Shown here piece after piece: positions 18,800-27,651 of a stretch of DNA of 64,000 nucleotides. How positions within the stretch are numbered: the stretch's first letter is position 1; every line of letters begins with the position of its first letter. The notes under the pieces were generated by a model that saw only the letters and a program-made list of their open reading frames with translations, was not told the origin of the DNA and made no database searches. Made by a program: the position numbers and the translations under genes. Source of the stretch: Phocaeicola abscessus CCUG 55929 (GTDB lineage Bacteria > Bacteroidota > Bacteroidia > Bacteroidales > Bacteroidaceae); assembly GCF_000312445.1 (NCBI RefSeq), contig NZ_HE997182.1, positions 718,841 through 782,840 of the forward strand, given 5' to 3'.

Positions 18800-19752
18800 C
18801 AGTAAATGGCTTGGGCTATTTGTTTGATACTTTCGGCCGCTCCCATCGAATAGAAATGAATGCTTGGCACGCGATGCGCGATCAGTTCTTTGCATTGATA
18901 GATGCACCATTCTATGCCCAACGCTTTCGCTTCTTCGTCGGTATTGCACTTGATAGCTTCCGCTGCCAGTTCTTTGGGAAGATCTATCTTGAACGTTTGG
19001 GGAATCATGGTGATTTGATTCAGTTTGCAAAGAGGCTTAATGCCCGGAACGATGGGGACGCGGATCCCTTCTTTTCGCACTCGCTTTATAAAGCTGAAGA
19101 ATTTTCGGTTGTCGTAGAACATTTGGGATACGGCATATTCTGCCCCGGCCTCTATTTTCTTTTTCAACCAATAAATATCTTGTTCCATGTTGGGTGCTTC
19201 TTCGTGCTTCTCGGGGTAGCAGGATACGCCATAGTGGAAAGGAGTGCCGGTCACGATGATCGGTGAACCGTCTACAAACAAACCGTTATTGAAGTCGTTG
19301 ATCTGCTTTTCCAAATCGATGGCATGTGCATTTCCTCCCTGTTCGGGTACGAACGCTGCTTGATCTTTGGCTTTATCGCCACGCAGCACCAAAATGTCGG
19401 TAATACCCAAGAATTGCAAGTCTAACAGCTGATATTCGGTATCTTCGCGGGTAAAACCGCTGCAAAGTACGTGCGGAACCGTTGGAATGTTGTACTTGTT
19501 TTGCAAGGCGGCGGCTACGGCTACTGTTCCCGGCCGGCGACGGACGCGATGCCGTGCGTACAAACCGTTCCCCAAGTCTTTGTAAACATATTCGCTTCGG
19601 TGGGTAGTGATATTGATATATTTCGGATCAAATTCGCGCAGTAAGTCGACTGTTTGGTATAGTTTCTCTATCCCGGTTCCTTTCAGCGGAGGGAGTACTT
19701 CAAGCGAAAAGGCGGTGCGATCCGTATGTTTGATAAAATCTATAACACTCAT
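18799..19752 (-). CDS. metF: 5,10-methylenetetrahydrofolate reductase
   Basis: MetF reduces methylene-THF to methyl-THF for methionine synthesis, using FAD. The 317-residue TIM-barrel protein has SLEVLPPLKG near the N-terminus, NITTHRSE, LVLRGDKAKD and PIVPGIKPL. An intervening stretch with extra residues (HRVRRRPGTVAV) fits the bacteroidal form. It is the first gene of the metF-holB-ricT-gldH run and has its own promoter. Confidence 0.95.
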   Translation of the reverse strand: MSVIDFIKHTDRTAFSLEVLPPLKGTGIEKLYQTVDLLREFDPKYINITTHRSEYVYKDLGNGLYARHRVRRRPGTVAVAAALQNKYNIPTVPHVLCSGFTREDTEYQLLDLQFLGITDILVLRGDKAKDQAAFVPEQGGNAHAIDLEKQINDFNNGLFVDGSPIIVTGTPFHYGVSCYPEKHEEAPNMEQDIYWLKKKIEAGAEYAVSQMFYDNRKFFSFIKRVRKEGIRVPIVPGIKPLCKLNQITMIPQTFKIDLPKELAAEAIKCNTDEEAKALGIEWCIYQCKELIAHRVPSIHFYSMGAAESIKQIAQAIY

Positions 19753-19807
19753 TCTGTATCTTTTACTTTTTCTCTGGTTTCCTGTTCAGGGAAGGATACG
19801 CATGTGA

Positions 19808-19815
19808 CAAAAGTA
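19808..19815 (-). promoter_or_regulatory. -7 box of metF promoter
   Basis: TACTTTTG on the minus strand, 56 bases before the metF ATG. Confidence 0.55.
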
Positions 19816-19856
19816 AGAAAAATATTGTAGTTTTGCAGGCCTAAAAACTGTTATTT

Positions 19857-21119
19857 TTATAAAACAGGTATAAAGAGGTGGGCGAACCAACCGACGAAAC
19901 GTTTCCATGCGGATTTTTTCTTGTATTCTGCTTGCGTTAAGAAGGTGGATTGCCGTTTGTCGTCTTCGAATATGTTGCTTAGCTCGTTGGTCGTAGCCTT
20001 GTCGAAGACGAATGCATTGACTTCATAGTCGAACCGAAGGCTGCGACTGTTGAGATTGCTACTGCCGATCGTACAGAACAGGCTGTCTACCATCATGATT
20101 TTGGAATGATGGAAACCGTTGTGGTGGATGTAGATTTCCGCCCCTTTTTTTCGCAGACTGTTGACGGTGTAGTACGATGCTTCCGGCGTGAAGGAGATAT
20201 CCGATTGCCCCGGTATCATGATCTCAATCTTGATTCCGCGTCTCAATGCCTTTTTGATGGCCTTCTTGATGCTATGCGTGGGGACGAAATAGGGGTTGAT
20301 GATTTGTATCTTTTTCTGGGCGGCGTTAATCGATTCGACATACATCCGTCGGATGATCTTGGGTGTCTTTTGGGGGACCCGATCGATGATGGCGATGCCG
20401 GTATTCCCCCCATCTTCGCTTCCGTTCGCTTCCCGTTGCCGGAACGGATAATAGGCTGGGCCCTCTACTTGTTGCTTGGTACAGCTGTTCCACATGGTCA
20501 GAAAGATGTCTTGCAGATAACTTACGGCTTCTCCTTTTATGCGGATATGTATATCGTGCCACGGACCAATTTTCGGTAGGCCGTGAATGTAATAATCGGC
20601 TATGTTCATCCCTCCCGTATAGCCGATTTCTCCGTCGATGACTACGATTTTCCGATGGTCGCGATGAAAGATATGATTCAGCCACGGGAAGCGAATGGGG
20701 TCGAATTTTACCATTTCGATGCCCGACGCACGGATGGAGTCGAGATGCACCTTTTTCAGCGGACGATTGTTCGACATATTTCCAAAGGCGTCGAACAGCA
20801 CCCTTACCTCTACGCCTTCTTCGACTTTCTGGGCTAATAATACGAATACGGCACGAGCGATCGAGTCGTTGCGAAAGTTGAAATACTCCAAGTGGATATG
20901 ATGTTTGGCCTGTCGGATGGCGTGGAACAGGTCGTCGAATTTTTCTCGCCCGCTTTTCAAGAGTTTCACCCCGTTGTTGTAAGTGACGGGTATCCCCTGT
21001 TCGCCGAGGTAGTGGAGCACGATAGAGTCGCTGGAGGCAGTCTGCGCCCTTAATGTAGCCGTCATCGAAAGCATCAGCATTAAAAGCGTCAAGCATGTTA
21101 TTCGATCTGTCTTTTTCAT
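19857..21119 (-). CDS. Phospholipase D / cardiolipin synthase-family protein with signal peptide
   Basis: The 420-residue product has two HKD motifs: HRDHRKIVVIDGEIGYTGG and HHSKIMMVDSLFCTIGSSN, each followed by the expected Asn/Ser residues, as in cardiolipin synthases. Instead of the two N-terminal membrane spans of classical Cls it starts with a cleavable-looking signal (MKKTDRITCLTLLMLMLSM ending in LRAQ), suggesting a periplasmic enzyme. The start MKKTDR is chosen because the ATG at 21146 overlaps the promoter. It could make cardiolipin from phosphatidylglycerol or act as a periplasmic phosphodiesterase. Confidence 0.9.
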   Translation of the reverse strand: MKKTDRITCLTLLMLMLSMTATLRAQTASSDSIVLHYLGEQGIPVTYNNGVKLLKSGREKFDDLFHAIRQAKHHIHLEYFNFRNDSIARAVFVLLAQKVEEGVEVRVLFDAFGNMSNNRPLKKVHLDSIRASGIEMVKFDPIRFPWLNHIFHRDHRKIVVIDGEIGYTGGMNIADYYIHGLPKIGPWHDIHIRIKGEAVSYLQDIFLTMWNSCTKQQVEGPAYYPFRQREANGSEDGGNTGIAIIDRVPQKTPKIIRRMYVESINAAQKKIQIINPYFVPTHSIKKAIKKALRRGIKIEIMIPGQSDISFTPEASYYTVNSLRKKGAEIYIHHNGFHHSKIMMVDSLFCTIGSSNLNSRSLRFDYEVNAFVFDKATTNELSNIFEDDKRQSTFLTQAEYKKKSAWKRFVGWFAHLFIPVL

Positions 21120-21143
21120 CCTGCGAATCTGAAAATAATGGTG

Positions 21144-21151
21144 CAAAATTA
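21144..21151 (-). promoter_or_regulatory. -7 box for the PLD-family gene
   Basis: TAATTTTG on the minus strand, 25 bases before the chosen ATG at 21119. Confidence 0.55.
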
Positions 21152-21285
21152 TCTAAACTTTAAAAAACAACAAATTTCTCTTTTGTTTTTTAGCACTGAT
21201 GCGTGCTGCGATTCGATTCTGCGGCCCTGCGGCATCTTCGTTAAATAAAAATGGATGGCTTTGGTACGATTTGAAGGGAAATGAT

Positions 21286-21293
21286 TACTTTTG
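21286..21293 (+). promoter_or_regulatory. -7 box for the serine hydrolase gene
   Basis: TACTTTTG with TTTG at 21260-21263 upstream; it lies 22 bases before the ATG at 21315 and rules out the longer start at 21291. Confidence 0.6.
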
Positions 21294-21314
21294 TTTCATA
21301 TAAAAAACGAGGCC

Positions 21315-22808
21315 ATGAGAAGTTTACGAAAAGATGTCGTTGTGTTGCTGATTCTGTTTACGGCGGGTACGGCCTGCGCTCAGACCAACGAATTGCCGAG
21401 GTCGACGCCCGAAGCGGAAGGCGTATCTTCCAAGCGGATAGGAGTCTTCTTGGATTCTATAATCCGTTATCCCGTATATCAGATACACAGCGTGATGGTG
21501 CTCCGCCACGGGAAAGTGATCGCGGAAGCTTATCCGAAACCGTTTGCCGACAAGTATAAGCATACGATGTTTTCTTGCTCGAAGACCTTTATCAGCGCTG
21601 CGGTGGGGCTTGCTTGGGCAGATAATCGTTTGCGATTGACAGACCGGGTGGCGGTGTTCTTTCCGGCGGAGATGCCGGATTCGATATCGCCTAATCTCTC
21701 CGCGATGACGGTCCGCGATCTGTTGACGATGTCGTCGGGGATTGAGCCGGATTGGGATCTTCGCTCGCAGGCGACGGAATGGATTCCGCAATTATTTGCT
21801 AAAGATGTGTTGACTCCGGGGAAAACGTTCAGATACGATTCGTTTTGCACTTATCTGCTTTCGGCCATCGTACAGAAGGTGACCGGCATGAAAGTGCTGG
21901 ATTATCTGAAGCTGAAGCTTTTCAATGCCATGCATATTACCGATGTGGAATGGGAGGAGAGTCCGGAAGGATATAATACCGGCGGATGGGGGTTGTATAT
22001 CCAGCCCGAATCGATGGCGAAGTTCGGGCAATTGTTGCTGCGTGGTGGCGAATGGAAGGGGAAACAGTTGTTACCGCACGATTGGGTTGTCCAGATGATG
22101 AGCAAACAGATCGATAACGGCGGCGAGGGATACGGCTATCAGATGTGGATATGCGAAGATCGCCGATCGGTCCGGGCTGACGGCGCTTTCGGGCAGTACA
22201 TCGTCCTGAGTCCCGATAAAGACATGGTGGTGGTGATTACCGAATGCTCGTTGAAAACGCCGCTGCATAACATATTCAGCTTGTTGCTCCCTGCCGTAAC
22301 GGATCAGGTGGACAAATCGCGGAAAGAATTTGCCCGCCTGATGAAAAAGATAAACGGATACGCATATCCGTGTGTGCAGGGGAAAGCCGGATCTCCGGAA
22401 GAGAACGCCCTCTTTGAGCATCCGATCGAAATGGGAGAGAACGAGTTCGGTTGGACTTCGTTGGAGGTTCGTCGGTATAACCGGCAGTTAATGCTTCGGA
22501 TTACCGATAAGGGAGGACGTTCGTATGAGTTGCCTCTGGGGTACGGACAGTGGCTGACCGCTTCGACTTCGATGCATCCTCCTTATACCGTTTGGGCGAA
22601 GGATCGCTTCAAGGGTATCGCCGGACCCTTTGCCGCAGCCGGTTGTTATGCTTGGACCGACCGGTTTACTTTCGATTTCAAGTTGCAATTTGTGGACTGG
22701 TACAGCGCCTTGGAGGTGTCGATGACTTTGACCGAGAAGGGGGCGGCGCTGAAGATACGCCGGAACTATGCCGAAGAGCCGATTTCGATTCAGGGAATTT
22801 TTAAATGA
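21315..22808 (+). CDS. Secreted serine hydrolase, beta-lactamase class C / PBP4* family
   Basis: The 497-residue product has a signal peptide (to about residue 22, ending ACAQ), then a class C beta-lactamase-like domain with SxxK at Ser87-Lys90 (SCSK), a YxS triad member at Tyr174 (RYDS, where true beta-lactamases have YxN), and the family-typical LLTMSSGI and YGYQMW. The C-terminal ~130 residues form a separate beta-rich tail. Likely an esterase or peptidase rather than an antibiotic-resistance enzyme (inference). It is divergent from the PLD gene and followed by an acetyltransferase. Confidence 0.88.
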   Translation: MRSLRKDVVVLLILFTAGTACAQTNELPRSTPEAEGVSSKRIGVFLDSIIRYPVYQIHSVMVLRHGKVIAEAYPKPFADKYKHTMFSCSKTFISAAVGLAWADNRLRLTDRVAVFFPAEMPDSISPNLSAMTVRDLLTMSSGIEPDWDLRSQATEWIPQLFAKDVLTPGKTFRYDSFCTYLLSAIVQKVTGMKVLDYLKLKLFNAMHITDVEWEESPEGYNTGGWGLYIQPESMAKFGQLLLRGGEWKGKQLLPHDWVVQMMSKQIDNGGEGYGYQMWICEDRRSVRADGAFGQYIVLSPDKDMVVVITECSLKTPLHNIFSLLLPAVTDQVDKSRKEFARLMKKINGYAYPCVQGKAGSPEENALFEHPIEMGENEFGWTSLEVRRYNRQLMLRITDKGGRSYELPLGYGQWLTASTSMHPPYTVWAKDRFKGIAGPFAAAGCYAWTDRFTFDFKLQFVDWYSALEVSMTLTEKGAALKIRRNYAEEPISIQGIFK

Positions 22809-22928
22809 GATAACGGCGATGAAACGATTCAACTTCTTAGGTACGTGTTTGTGGATGTGGGACGAGCTGAGAGCCTGGCTTCATACGTCCTGTCGGACTT
22901 CCGGTCGAGCTTCCTCTCGATATCCGTT

Positions 22929-23357
22929 ATGATGAGAATTGCAGAACTTTGCGAGACGGACGAGCGCGATCTGAAGGGGATCAATGCTTTGCTGCTCCAA
23001 TTGAACCCGACGCTTTCTCCTCTATCTGCCGATGACTTCCGGCAGGTGGTGGCGTCGGACAACGTGCATCTGTTTGTCATGAAAGAAGAAGAAACGATAG
23101 TCGGAATGGCTGTGTTGGCGACTTACCTCACCCCTTCGGGTAGAAAATGGTGGATAGAGGATGTGACGGTAGACCGTTCTTGTCGCGGCCGACATCTCGG
23201 CCGGGAACTGGTCGACTTCGTTCTGAACTATGTGAAAGGGAGAAAGGGAGTGTTGATGCTCACCTCGAGCCCGAAACGTGTCGCTGCCAACGGCTTATAT
23301 CGTTCGGCAGGTTTCCTTCGAAAAGAAACGAACGTGTATCGGATGGAACTGAAATGA
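22929..23357 (+). CDS. GNAT-family N-acetyltransferase
   Basis: The ~142-residue product has the GNAT fold: IVGMAVLATYL on strand 4, VTVDRSCRGRHLGRELVDFV with the acetyl-CoA pyrophosphate loop (RGRHLG), and a C-terminal NGLYRSAGF. The substrate is unknown. Two adjacent ATGs (22929, 22932) are possible; a longer ORF start at 22845 has no ribosome-binding or family support. Confidence 0.85.
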   Translation: MMRIAELCETDERDLKGINALLLQLNPTLSPLSADDFRQVVASDNVHLFVMKEEETIVGMAVLATYLTPSGRKWWIEDVTVDRSCRGRHLGRELVDFVLNYVKGRKGVLMLTSSPKRVAANGLYRSAGFLRKETNVYRMELK

Positions 23358-23468
23358 TGCCACCGAATATGTTATTTTTCTTTCCTTTGTATGCGCGAAA
23401 ATTAGGAAGGGAAATTCATGCCCTTATTTTCTTAAGGGGAAAAGTGCTGAATGGCATGGTTCTTTTAA

Positions 23469-23550
23469 AAAGACACTAATCTTTCTCCCCAAAGATACTA
23501 ATCTTTCTTTCAAAAGATACTAATCTTTTTTCAAAAAGATACTAATCTCC
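23469..23550. repeat. 22-bp tandem repeat, four units
   Basis: Four copies of AAAGATACTAATCTTT-like sequence start at 23469, 23491, 23513 and 23535, exactly 22 bases apart; the first has one substitution and the last loses the right arm. Each unit is an inverted repeat (AAAGAT-ACTA-ATCTTT) with a variable six-base spacer. It fills the gap between the convergent GNAT and cca genes. Confidence 0.95.
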
Positions 23551-23583
23551 TGGAAAACGTTGAGGCGATTGGAAGGAAGAGGT

Positions 23584-25008
23584 TCAGGTTGCTTTGTCCT
23601 GCGCGGTCAGTCCGAGCTTTTTCGCTTCCTCCATCAACAGTCGCATGAGGGGCTCGCGTTTGTTTTCTACGTTATTGTCGAGTACGGCATTCTTCAATGT
23701 CTGTTTCAGGATTCCCACCTCTCTGCTTGGGGCTAGGTGGAACAGCTCCATGATTTCGTTGCCGTCGATGCAGGGCTGAAGCAGTCGCTTGTAATCTTTC
23801 TCCCGTAAGTCTTTCAACTTTCGGCGGACGAGTTGGAAGTTGTCTAAGAATCTTTTTTTGCGGACTTCGTTCTTCGAGGTAATATCCGCCTCGCAAAGCA
23901 ACATCAGGTCATCGATGTCTTCGCCCGCCTCGTAGAGCAAGCGGCGTACGGCGGAATCGGTCACTTCCGCGTCGGCGATGGCGATAGGGCGCATGTGCAG
24001 CCCGACTAATTTCTGGACATACTTCATCTTTTCGTTCATCGGGAGCTTCATCTTGCGGAAGATGGCCGGAATCATTTGTTCTCCTACGAAGTTATGACTG
24101 TGAAAAGTCCAGCCGATCGCGGGGGCCCAGCGTTTGGTCTTGGGTTTGCCGATGTCGTGCAATAAGGCTGCCCAACGCAGCCAGAGGTTGTCGGTCTGCT
24201 TGGAGATATTATCCAATACTTCCAATGTATGGTAAAAGTTTTCTTTGTGACCACGCCCGTTTCTGACTTCGACGCCTTGCAAGGCGACTAATTCGGGGAA
24301 GACGAGTTGCAACAGGCCGCAACGATCGAGGTCGACAAATCCTTTCGAGGGGACGGGGGAGAGGATGATCTTGTTCAGTTCCTCTGCAATCCGTTCTTTG
24401 GAAATGATGGCGATACGTTCTCTGTTGCGCGTAAGGGCGTCGAACGTCTCGTCTTCGATGAAGAAGTTCAGCTGGGTGGCAAAGCGGATGCAGCGCATCA
24501 TGCGCAGGGGGTCGTCGCTGAAAGTGATGTCCGCATCGAGCGGGGTGCGGATGATGCCCTCGTCCAAATCGCTTAATCCGTCGAAGGGATCGATCAGTTC
24601 CCCGAAGCGATCTCGGTTCAGGCAAACGGCCAAGGCATTGATCGTAAAGTCGCGCCGGTTTTGGTCGTCCTCCAGCGTCCCGTTTTCGACGATCGGTTTC
24701 CGGCTGTCGTGACTGTACGATTCTTTCCTGGCTCCGACGAATTCTACTTCCGTATGACGATATTTGATCTGGGCGGTCCCGAAGGTCTTGAACACGGTTA
24801 AGTGCGTGCCTTTGCCTAATTTCGTCGATAGCGCCTTGGCTATTTCGATTCCGTTTCCCACGACGACGACGTCGATGTCCGTCGACGGGCGATGCAAGAG
24901 CAGGTCGCGCACATACCCTCCCACTACGTAACATTCCATGCCCAACTCGTCGGCTGTTTCCGAGATCGATTGGAATATCTTGCCCGTAAAAGATTTTTTC
25001 AGTTCCAT
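23584..25008 (-). CDS. cca: CCA tRNA nucleotidyltransferase / poly(A) polymerase family with HD domain
   Basis: The enzyme adds or repairs the 3' CCA end of tRNAs. The 474-residue product has the class II nucleotidyltransferase head (VVGGYVRDLLL, then STDIDVVV with the metal-binding DxD), RRDFTINALA, DPLRMMRCIRFA, and a C-terminal HD domain (LLHDIGKPKT). That the CCA end is post-transcriptionally added agrees with the tRNA-Phe gene here, which lacks an encoded CCA. It is monocistronic by context. Confidence 0.93.
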   Translation of the reverse strand: MELKKSFTGKIFQSISETADELGMECYVVGGYVRDLLLHRPSTDIDVVVVGNGIEIAKALSTKLGKGTHLTVFKTFGTAQIKYRHTEVEFVGARKESYSHDSRKPIVENGTLEDDQNRRDFTINALAVCLNRDRFGELIDPFDGLSDLDEGIIRTPLDADITFSDDPLRMMRCIRFATQLNFFIEDETFDALTRNRERIAIISKERIAEELNKIILSPVPSKGFVDLDRCGLLQLVFPELVALQGVEVRNGRGHKENFYHTLEVLDNISKQTDNLWLRWAALLHDIGKPKTKRWAPAIGWTFHSHNFVGEQMIPAIFRKMKLPMNEKMKYVQKLVGLHMRPIAIADAEVTDSAVRRLLYEAGEDIDDLMLLCEADITSKNEVRKKRFLDNFQLVRRKLKDLREKDYKRLLQPCIDGNEIMELFHLAPSREVGILKQTLKNAVLDNNVENKREPLMRLLMEEAKKLGLTAQDKAT

Positions 25009-25077
25009 ATTCTATGCTAAACGGTGGTAAAATTACTATTTTTTGGCTTTTAAATGGGTATGATAGTCGATAAATTG

Positions 25078-25085
25078 TATTTTTG
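25078..25085 (+). promoter_or_regulatory. -7 box for the lipoprotein gene
   Basis: TATTTTTG, 22 bases before the ATG at 25108; excludes the longer start at 25054. Confidence 0.6.
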
Positions 25086-25107
25086 CAACAATAATAAGGT
25101 AAAGGTC

Positions 25108-25926
25108 ATGAAAAAGTTAGGAATCATTCTGCTGTTGGCGACGGGATTGAATGCTTGTGGCAACGTCGACGAACAAAAGGCCGCCGAGCATCTGAAGCAG
25201 GCGGAGAAAGCATTGAGCGCTCAACAGTTTAGCGAAGCCAAGTTGCAGGTCGATAGCATCCGGGTGCTTTATCCGAAAGCTTTCGAGAGCCGGAAGAAAG
25301 GAATCAGGTTGTTGCAGCAGGCCGATTTGCAGGAACAGCAGAAGAGTTTGGTCTATTTGGACAGCATGAGGATGGTTAAACAGGCGCAGTTCGATTCGAT
25401 AAAAGGCCGTTTCGTGTTAGAGAAAGATACCGCTTATCAGGAAACGGGCAATTATTTCTATCCTGCCCAAACCGTAGAGAGGAATATCGGCCGTACCTTT
25501 CTCCGCGCTCAGGTAAGCGAACGGGGAGAGATGTCGATCACTTCTATTTATTGTGCGGGAGGAAGCATTCATCATACCGCCGTGAAAGTGAGCGACGGCG
25601 ACGAGTCTGCCGAAACGCCCCCCTCGGACGATCGGTATGAGACTACCGATTTGGGGCGGCCGATCGAAAAAGTCGATTATAAGTTGGGAGCTGACGGGGG
25701 CGTGGTAGCTTTCGTCCTGCAGCACGCCGATAAAAACATCCGTTTGCAGTTCAACGGCGATAGGACTTATCGTACGGTCATGCCCGTCAGTGACAGGAAG
25801 GCGATCGTCGAATTGAGCCGCCTCGCCCGCATTCTTTCCGGTATGGAAGAGATAGAGAAAGCGCGGAAAGAAGCTCGTCTGAAGATCGACTTCGTAAAAC
25901 GGAAGATGGAAGAGAACAAGGATTAA
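25108..25926 (+). CDS. Lipoprotein of unknown function
   Basis: The 272-residue product begins with a lipoprotein signal ([17 protein letters not shown], Cys17), followed by a charged helical segment (about 20-110) rich in Gln, Lys, Glu and Ala that may form a coiled coil, then a beta-rich middle (about 115-230), and ends with a Lys/Glu-rich helix. I recognise no catalytic motif. Its stop codon overlaps the stop of the convergent ruvA. Confidence 0.85.
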   Translation: MKKLGIILLLATGLNACGNVDEQKAAEHLKQAEKALSAQQFSEAKLQVDSIRVLYPKAFESRKKGIRLLQQADLQEQQKSLVYLDSMRMVKQAQFDSIKGRFVLEKDTAYQETGNYFYPAQTVERNIGRTFLRAQVSERGEMSITSIYCAGGSIHHTAVKVSDGDESAETPPSDDRYETTDLGRPIEKVDYKLGADGGVVAFVLQHADKNIRLQFNGDRTYRTVMPVSDRKAIVELSRLARILSGMEEIEKARKEARLKIDFVKRKMEENKD

Positions 25927-26519
25927 AGCCTTTTCAGCGCCAGTTTTATCACTCGCTCTACCGGCAGGTCCGGTTCTTCTTTCAGAATCGCGTTCACCGC
26001 CTTGATCGAAGCGGCTTGCGCAAAGCCTAACATCGTCAATGCTGCGATCGCTTCGTCGTGGATTTCGGACGCCGCCGCTGACAAGGTCATCGTCTCGCTC
26101 GAAACCGTGTCGAGGCCTAAGGTGGTTATCTTGTCCTTCAAATCGACGATAATCCGTTGAGCTGTCTTGAGTCCGATGCCTTTTACGGTCTTCAGCATGT
26201 TGACGTTTTCCTGGCCGATGATGGTACACAACTCTTGGGGAGACAAGGCGGACAGAATCATGCGGGCGGAGCTCCCTCCGATGCCGGGTACCGAAATGAG
26301 TTGGAGAAACAGGTTGCGTTCCAACTTCGACGAGAAGCCGAAGAGTATATGAGCATCTTCCCGAATGGCTTCGTAAATAAACAGCTTCACTTCTTTCTTG
26401 TGGGAGATAGCCGAATAGGTATTCAAAGAGATATTGACGCCGTATCCTACTCCGTTGCAATCGACCACGGCTGTCGTGGGCGTTGCTTCCGCGAGTTCGC
26501 CTTTTACATATTCTATCAT
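25923..26519 (-). CDS. ruvA: Holliday junction branch migration protein RuvA
   Basis: RuvA binds Holliday junctions and recruits RuvB. The 198-residue product has the N-terminal OB fold ([15 protein letters not shown]), two helix-hairpin-helix motifs ([14 protein letters not shown] and [16 protein letters not shown]) and a C-terminal domain with [15 protein letters not shown] residues for RuvB contact. It overlaps the convergent lipoprotein gene by four bases. Neither ruvB nor ruvC is adjacent. Confidence 0.96.
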   Translation of the reverse strand: MIEYVKGELAEATPTTAVVDCNGVGYGVNISLNTYSAISHKKEVKLFIYEAIREDAHILFGFSSKLERNLFLQLISVPGIGGSSARMILSALSPQELCTIIGQENVNMLKTVKGIGLKTAQRIIVDLKDKITTLGLDTVSSETMTLSAAASEIHDEAIAALTMLGFAQAASIKAVNAILKEEPDLPVERVIKLALKRL

Positions 26520-26541
26520 GGTAATTCTTCGTTATAACAAG

Positions 26542-26549
26542 CAAAGATA
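26542..26549 (-). promoter_or_regulatory. -7 box of ruvA promoter
   Basis: TATCTTTG on the minus strand, 23 bases before the ruvA ATG. Confidence 0.6.
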
Positions 26550-26625
26550 ATGTTTTTCATCAAGATTTATGTCTTTTGTTTTGATTTATTAAGTCCGTTC
26601 GCCATGCGGAGTCAATCGAAATGAT

Positions 26626-26633
26626 TATTTTTG
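26626..26633 (+). promoter_or_regulatory. -7 box of ddh promoter
   Basis: TATTTTTG, 41 bases upstream of the ddh ATG. Confidence 0.55.
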
Positions 26634-26673
26634 CACGGAATTGGTAGAAAAAAGAAATTGAAAATTGAGAACG

Positions 26674-27573
26674 ATGAAAAAGATTAAAGCGGCTGTCGTC
26701 GGTTACGGTAACATTGGTAAGTATGTCGTAGAGGCTTTGGAAGCGGCTCCCGACTTTGATCTTGCAGGAGTTGTCCGCCGCCGGGGCGAGGAGAATAAAC
26801 CGGCGGAGCTCGCTTCCTGTGCGGTGGTAAAGGAGATCGAGGATTTGGAAGGCGTGGATGTGGCGATTTTGGCTACTCCTACGAGGATGGTGAAAGCGTA
26901 TGCCGAGAAAATTCTTTCGTTAGGCATTCATACGGTGGACAGCTTCGACATGCATACGCAGATTCTTGCGCTGCGCCGCTCTTTGGATGAGATCGCCAAG
27001 GCGAACGGCGTCGTGTCCGTCGTTGCGGCGGGATGGGACCCGGGAAGCGATTCCGTCGTTCGCGCCTTATTGCAGGCTATGGCGCCGAAAGGGATTACTT
27101 ATACCAATTTCGGCCCCGGAATGAGCATGGGGCATACGGTTGCCGTAAAAGCCGTCGACGGCGTGAAAGCGGCTTTGTCGATGACTATCCCCGTGGGGAC
27201 GGGGATGCATCGCCGGATGGTTTACATCGAACTGAAGGACGGTTATGAGTTCGAAGAGGTCGCCGCTGCTGTCAAGGCGGACGATTACTTTGCCCACGAT
27301 GAAACCTATGTGTGTCAAGTCCCTTCGGTGGACGACTTGTTGGATTACGGGCATGGGGTGAACTTGGTTCGTAAAGGCGTTTCCGGGAAGACCCAAAACC
27401 AGTTGTTCGAGTTTGACATGAAGATCAATAATCCGGCATTGACCGGCCAGGTGTTGGTATGTGCGGCTCGGGCGGCGTTGAGACAACGGCCGGGCTGTTA
27501 TACGCTGGTGGAACTGCCTGTCATCGATTTGCTCTACGGCGAACGGGAAGACCTGATAGCGCGCTTGGTTTGA
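26674..27573 (+). CDS. ddh: meso-Diaminopimelate dehydrogenase
   Basis: The enzyme makes meso-DAP in one NADPH-dependent step from tetrahydrodipicolinate, for lysine and peptidoglycan. The 299-residue product has the nucleotide loop VVGYGNIGKYV at the N-terminus, CDS-like VDSFDMH, and AAGWDPGSDSVVRALL, which are hallmarks of the family. ATG at 26674 is preferred to a TTG nine bases upstream. The next gene, lgt, is 78 bases downstream. Confidence 0.95.
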   Translation: MKKIKAAVVGYGNIGKYVVEALEAAPDFDLAGVVRRRGEENKPAELASCAVVKEIEDLEGVDVAILATPTRMVKAYAEKILSLGIHTVDSFDMHTQILALRRSLDEIAKANGVVSVVAAGWDPGSDSVVRALLQAMAPKGITYTNFGPGMSMGHTVAVKAVDGVKAALSMTIPVGTGMHRRMVYIELKDGYEFEEVAAAVKADDYFAHDETYVCQVPSVDDLLDYGHGVNLVRKGVSGKTQNQLFEFDMKINNPALTGQVLVCAARAALRQRPGCYTLVELPVIDLLYGEREDLIARLV

Positions 27574-27651
27574 TGTATCTTTTTATTTGCTTTTCTTCCT
27601 TTAACCGATTTTTTTTGTTTCCTTTGTCAGGGAAATATAAATGAAGCAGAC

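Noticed and set aside
20326-21096. Long minus-strand ORF of 256 codons within the PLD gene
   Set aside because: Arg/Pro-rich shadow frame of a gene with two intact HKD motifs; no independent motif or start signal.
24209-24934. 241-codon minus-strand ORF inside cca
   Set aside because: Overlapping frame of a well-supported gene, Arg-rich and without family features.
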